In this document: positions 60,525 to 64,000 of the stretch, piece by piece
Numbering within the stretch: the first letter of the stretch is position 1
How the letters are laid out: the number at the start of each line of letters is the position of its first letter
Source of the DNA: Scleromatobacter sp039920745
GTDB taxonomy: Bacteria > Pseudomonadota > Gammaproteobacteria > Burkholderiales > Burkholderiaceae_C
Assembly: GCA_039920745.1 (NCBI GenBank)
Contig: JBDSDD010000019.1
Location: 57,299 to 121,298 of the forward strand
Direction of reading: 5' to 3'
DNA: 64,000 nt
Notes under the pieces: model-generated
Database searches by the model: none
What the model was told of the DNA's origin: nothing
What the model saw: the letters and a program-made list of their open reading frames with translations, nothing else
Translations under genes and position numbers: made by a program

Positions 60525-61214
60525 ATGAGCAAGGGCAAGATCCTCGTCGTCGACGACGACCGCCTGGTGCTGGCCACGGTCACGCACGGCTTGGCCAAGG
60601 CCGGCTACGACATCATCGACGCCGACAACGGCGACGACGCGATCCTGCTGGCGCGCCAACACCGGCCCGACCTGGCGCTGCTGGACATCCGCATGGAGGG
60701 CATGAGCGGCTTCGATGTTGCCGCCTATTTGCGCGAGTCGCTGCAGACGCCGTTCATGTTCCTGTCCGCGTTCGCCGACGACGACACCGTGGCGCAGGTC
60801 AAGGCGCTTGGCGCCGTCGCCTACCTCGTCAAGCCGCTCGACATCGCGCAGATCGTGCCGACGGTCGAGGCCGCGCTGGTCACGGTGCGCGCCCGCAAGG
60901 CCGCGACGCCCGCCGCGCCGGCGCCCGCGCCGCACGAGCACGTGCGCCCCGATCCGTTCGCGCCGACGTCCGGCTTCGGCGCGCTCCAGGAGCCGTCGGC
61001 CTCGCCGGTCACCGCGCCCAACAACACGCCCGACCCGCTGGTCGACGCCGTCGCCATCGCCGTGGGCGTGCTGATGCACCGCTACTCGCTGTCGCGCCGC
61101 GAGGCGCTGGATCGCCTGAGTCGCATGGCGTCCGCCGACGGCCTGCTGCTGAAAGCGCAAGCCGAGCGCCTGCTGGACGCGGTCGAACTGCTGGCGCGGC
61201 CCGGCAACGTCTGA
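60525..61214 (+). CDS. ANTAR-type response regulator
   Basis: This 229-residue protein has a receiver domain (residues 4-122) with phospho-acceptor D54 (LALLDIRMEGM) and Lys in YLVKPLDIAQ. An Ala/Pro-rich linker follows, then an ANTAR domain (about 165-222; AIAVGVLMHRYSLSRREALD). ANTAR proteins bind hairpins in nascent RNA and prevent termination. No cognate kinase gene lies next to it. GGGAG precedes the ATG; an upstream in-frame ATG at 60441 is unlikely. Confidence 0.9.
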   Translation: MSKGKILVVDDDRLVLATVTHGLAKAGYDIIDADNGDDAILLARQHRPDLALLDIRMEGMSGFDVAAYLRESLQTPFMFLSAFADDDTVAQVKALGAVAYLVKPLDIAQIVPTVEAALVTVRARKAATPAAPAPAPHEHVRPDPFAPTSGFGALQEPSASPVTAPNNTPDPLVDAVAIAVGVLMHRYSLSRREALDRLSRMASADGLLLKAQAERLLDAVELLARPGNV

Positions 61215-61328
61215 TTCGCCTGTAGGGGTCGCCGCGCTGACACAGCGCAGCGCTTGGCTGCGGCCGCTGTGCCTTGGCCGGCCCGCCCATCGTCCGTACG
61301 CTCGGTCTCCAACCTGGAGCCCGAGCCG

Positions 61329-61913
61329 ATGACGCAGTTGCTGCCGATGATGATGTATTGTTTCGTGATGTCGATCACCCCGGGCCCGAACAACCTGATG
61401 CTGACGGCGTCGGGCGCCAACTTCGGCTATCGCCTGACGCTGCCCCAGGTGGCGGGGTGCGTGGCGGGCAATGTCGCGCTGACGCTGATCGCCTGCAACG
61501 GCCTGGGCCAGTTGTTCGTCGCGGTACCGGCGGCGCAGGTCGTGCTGCGCACCGGCGGTGCGGTGTATCTCGTCTGGCTCGCCTGGAAGCTCGCGCGCTC
61601 GCGCATGGGTGACGCGCAAGCGCTGCGGCCGCTCACGTTCCTGGAAGGCGTGATGTTCCAGGCCTTCAATCCGAAGAGCTGGATCCGGGCGATCACGCTG
61701 GCGTCGGTATTCATGCCCGCAGGCGCCAACCCGCTGCTGGCCGGCCTGGCGATCAGCGGCATCGGGGCAGTCATCGGCTTTCCGTGCATCTCGATGTGGG
61801 CGCTGTTCGGCGTGGCGATGCGTGGCCTGCTGACCGATCCGCGCAGGCAGCGCGTGTTCAACCTCGTGATGGCCGCGGCACTCGTCGTGCTGGCCGTTGA
61901 CATCTTGCGCTGA
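61329..61913 (+). CDS. LysE/RhtB family amino-acid exporter
   Basis: This 194-residue inner-membrane protein has five to six hydrophobic helices and the family opening FVMSITPGPNNLMLTASGAN. It probably exports an amino acid or related metabolite. It overlaps the downstream MocR-type regulator gene by one base (TGATG), which indicates tight co-expression. Confidence 0.9.
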   Translation: MTQLLPMMMYCFVMSITPGPNNLMLTASGANFGYRLTLPQVAGCVAGNVALTLIACNGLGQLFVAVPAAQVVLRTGGAVYLVWLAWKLARSRMGDAQALRPLTFLEGVMFQAFNPKSWIRAITLASVFMPAGANPLLAGLAISGIGAVIGFPCISMWALFGVAMRGLLTDPRRQRVFNLVMAAALVVLAVDILR

Positions 61914-63355
61914 TGTTCACGCTGGACCGCTCCTCGCCCATCGCCCTGGCTGACCAGATCGAGGCCAGCCTGCGCGGTCTGGTCGCGCGCGGGCAGCTGC
62001 CGGCCGGCGCGCGCCTGGCCTCGATCCGCCAGCTCGCCGCCGAGCTGGCCGTCAGCCCCAACACCGTCGTCACCGCGTACGACCGGCTGGTCGCGTCCGG
62101 CGTGATCGACGCGCGCGGCACGGCCGGCTACTACGTCAACCCACGCCAGGGCGCGATGCCCGAGGAAGTGGCGCTGGAGGCCGGCGAGGAGCAGGAGCCC
62201 GTGTGGCTCGCGCAACAGGCCAACGACCAGCGCGCCGGCGTGCTGCTGGCCAGCAGCGGCGCGCTGCCGCCCGCGTGGCTGGAGGACGCCGTGCCGGCCG
62301 CCGCGGTGCAGCGCGCGCTCGCCCGCAGCGTGGCTGGCATGGCCTCGCGCTGCCCGCCGCAAGGCATGCCGGAACTGCGCGAGCGCATCGCGATGATGCT
62401 GCGCGGTATGGGCGTCCCCGTCGACGCCGGCCGCGTGCTCACGACTTACGGCGGCACGCACGCGATCGACCTGATCTGCCGCAGCCTGCTCAAGCCCGGC
62501 GACAGCGTGCTGGTGGAGGATCCCGGCTACTTCCTGATGTTCGGCCGGCTGCAGCAGGAGGGCATACGCGTGCTGCCGATCGCGCGCCGCCACGACGGCG
62601 TCGACCTGGCACAGATGGAGGCGGCATGCCGCGAGCACAAGCCGCGCCTGGCCTTCCTGCAGACCACGCTGCACAACCCGACGGGCTGGGGCAGCAGCGC
62701 CGCCAACCTCCACAAGGTGCTGGTGCTGGCGCAGCAGTACGGCTTCCTGATCGCCGAGGACGACGTCCAGGGCCACTTCCACCCGGGCCAGCCGACGCGG
62801 CTCGCGGCGCTGTCGGGTCTGGACCGCGTCATCTACTACTCGAGCTTCTGCAAGGCGCTGAGCCCGGCGCTGCGCATGGGCTACATCGCCGCCGACCCGG
62901 CGCTGCTCAAGCTGCTGCTGCGCCAGAAGATCTACTCGGTGTTGACCACGCCGGCGCTCAACGAGCTGGTGATGCTGGAGGTGCTGGCCGCCGGCCGCTG
63001 GCGCAAGCACCTCGACCGACTGCAGCGCCGCCTTGCAAGCGCGCGCCACGCGAGCGAGAAGCAACTCGCGTCGGCCGGCATCCGTTTCGACCACCCCGGC
63101 GAGGGTGGCCTGTTCTTGTGGGGCGAAGTGCCCGAAGGTGTCGACGTCGACCTGCTGGTGCAGGACGCGATGCGCAACAAGATCCTGCTGGTGCGCGGTG
63201 CCACGTTCATGGCCGACGGCAGCGCCGACCCGCACATCCGCTTCAACGCGGCGATGTGCCAGGCGCCGGCGGTGGCGGACTACCTGCGCGAGCGGCTCGG
63301 CGCGGTGACGATTGCGCAAAAGGCCGTGTCGCACGCTGCTCGACACCTGGGGTGA
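61913..63355 (+). CDS. MocR-type GntR/aminotransferase regulator
   Basis: This is a 480-residue fusion. The N-terminal GntR winged helix (residues 8-75; LPAGARLASIRQLAAELAVS) is joined to a class I aminotransferase-like domain whose PLP lysine is K314 (SSFCKALSPALRMGY). MocR proteins sense PLP or amino-acid adducts and control vitamin B6 or amino-acid genes. Coupling to a LysE exporter suggests control of amino-acid efflux. Confidence 0.92.
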   Translation: MFTLDRSSPIALADQIEASLRGLVARGQLPAGARLASIRQLAAELAVSPNTVVTAYDRLVASGVIDARGTAGYYVNPRQGAMPEEVALEAGEEQEPVWLAQQANDQRAGVLLASSGALPPAWLEDAVPAAAVQRALARSVAGMASRCPPQGMPELRERIAMMLRGMGVPVDAGRVLTTYGGTHAIDLICRSLLKPGDSVLVEDPGYFLMFGRLQQEGIRVLPIARRHDGVDLAQMEAACREHKPRLAFLQTTLHNPTGWGSSAANLHKVLVLAQQYGFLIAEDDVQGHFHPGQPTRLAALSGLDRVIYYSSFCKALSPALRMGYIAADPALLKLLLRQKIYSVLTTPALNELVMLEVLAAGRWRKHLDRLQRRLASARHASEKQLASAGIRFDHPGEGGLFLWGEVPEGVDVDLLVQDAMRNKILLVRGATFMADGSADPHIRFNAAMCQAPAVADYLRERLGAVTIAQKAVSHAARHLG

Positions 63356-63532
63356 GGCAGGCTGCGTTGTAGCGGCTTTGTCGGGGGCAATGACTCTGAT
63401 CGGCGCCACTTGCGGACGGTCACGAGTGGCGGCTTCGGAGCAGCACAAATCGATGGTCGAGGTGCCGCGTCGTTCTTACGATCCCCGCTTCGTGCCGCAG
63501 GCATACGATGAGCCGTTCCGTACGCTGTGCGT

Positions 63533-63751
63533 TCACACTTGAGCGTCGCCGGAATCCTTCGAATCTCCAGCCTTCATGAGGATGTTCAAGATACTTTGGG
63601 CGACGAAATAGTCGTTCATCTCGTCACCGTCCGATTCCTCGCGATTCTTCTTGAGCAGAGCCTGCATGTAGGCCTGGACAGCGATGACCGCGTGAGAAAC
63701 CTGAAGCGGTGTCAGTTGGATGGATTGGGGGTTGGGCATGATTGGTTTCAC
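63533..63751 (-). CDS. small hypothetical protein next to a transposase remnant
   Basis: This 72-residue acidic, helical protein (LQVSHAVIAVQAYMQALLKK; ESDGDEMNDYFVAQSILNIL) has no signal peptide. The GTG start overlaps the stop of the upstream truncated transposase frame by 4 bp (GTGA); an ATG at 63739 is an alternative. Codon use is less G/C-rich than in the flanking genes, which is consistent with acquired DNA. I do not recognise the family. Confidence 0.5.
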   Translation of the reverse strand: MKPIMPNPQSIQLTPLQVSHAVIAVQAYMQALLKKNREESDGDEMNDYFVAQSILNILMKAGDSKDSGDAQV

Positions 63752-64000
63752 TGCTTGGCGGTGCCGTAGAACTCAGTGCCCGCATTTTGGAAGTGCACGA
63801 GCGCGACCAACTCGAGGAAGGCCGACAGCTTCATTGGGCGCTCGACGGTGTCGTCGAGCCATTCGGCAATCTTCTCAGGCGACCACAGCATTCTGAGCTT
63901 GTTGGCAACGATGCGTGCCAACACGCGGTTCTCAGAGAGCTTGCAACGCTTCGGGCGCAGCGCACGACTCCAAGCGTCGCCGTCGGCTTGAGCCGCTCGG
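63748..64000 (-). pseudogene. truncated IS30-like transposase, partial (runs off right edge)
   Basis: The minus-strand frame is open from the right edge to the TGA at 63748-63750 (83 visible codons). The segment RPKRCKLSENRVLARIVANK followed by LRMLWSPEKIAEWL matches the N-terminal region of IS30-family transposases (RPxxCKL...WSPEQIxGWL). After that, where IS30 proteins continue to the RVSHETIYR motif, the sequence instead reads TVERPMKLSAFLELVALVHF and stops 23 codons later. The DDE catalytic domain is missing, so this is a 3'-truncated remnant or an in-frame fusion to another gene's end. Confidence 0.6.

Overview
The window looks like a chromosomal segment of a high-GC, motile betaproteobacterium of the order Burkholderiales, probably the Rubrivivax/Leptothrix/Roseateles side. 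The evidence is the gene content and order (panD-bioA-bioD-bioF, flhB-flhA-flhF-flhG-fliA, flgNMA divergent from flgBCDEFG-IJ-KL, 3-hydroxybutyrate dehydrogenase, pilU), the strong G/C third-position bias, and short intergenic repeats built around CCCCCCGAGGGGG. This placement is inference from content, not from a 16S or database search.

Left third (1-14 kb): the N-terminus of a lipoprotein runs off the left edge. It is followed by a secreted M3 peptidase, a histidine-tailed secreted peptide, a frameshifted small secreted gene, a DUF6438-like secreted protein, an EAL/GGDEF cyclic-di-GMP operon, a class II aldolase coupled to a DUF2784 membrane protein, a large Gln/Ala-repeat lipoprotein, and the biotin/pantothenate operon.

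Flagellar blocks (14.2-20.8 kb and 33.6-46.8 kb): the first block encodes export gate components (FlhB, FlhA), the polar placement GTPase FlhF, a FlhG-like protein without a P-loop, and sigma-28 (FliA). The second block encodes the anti-sigma factor and chaperone (FlgM, FlgN), FlgA, and rod, hook, P-ring and hook-associated proteins. flgH (L-ring) is missing from its usual place between flgG and flgI. Sigma-28-like promoters precede flgA, flgM, flgG and a Cache-protein/chemoreceptor pair at 52.5-54.6 kb. An HDOD protein follows flgL.

Middle (20.9-33.5 kb): small membrane proteins, an acyltransferase, a MarR-membrane protein-MFS operon, PilU, an ECF sigma factor with a tiny zinc-finger anti-sigma factor, and a LysR regulator divergent from a run of five genes (3-hydroxybutyrate dehydrogenase, secreted cupin, patatin/DUF3734, YeeE/YedE, EF-hand protein).

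Right part (47-64 kb): two paralogous DUF4124-like secreted proteins, a four-PAS HisKA_2 sensor kinase, a secreted protein with one CxxCH motif, the Cache/MCP pair, and an unrecognised secreted protein divergent from a LytS/LytTR two-component operon. Between the last two lies a set of LytTR/AlgR-like repeats. Then come an NTF2-like secreted protein, a MATE pump, an ANTAR response regulator, a LysE/MocR pair, and a truncated IS30-like transposase at the right edge. No tRNA, rRNA or CRISPR array was seen.

The observations most worth a second look are the FlhG-like protein that keeps the FlhF-activating N-terminal motif but has lost its ATPase loop, the missing flgH, the LytTR-like operator cluster, and the sigma-28-linked Cache protein/receptor pair.
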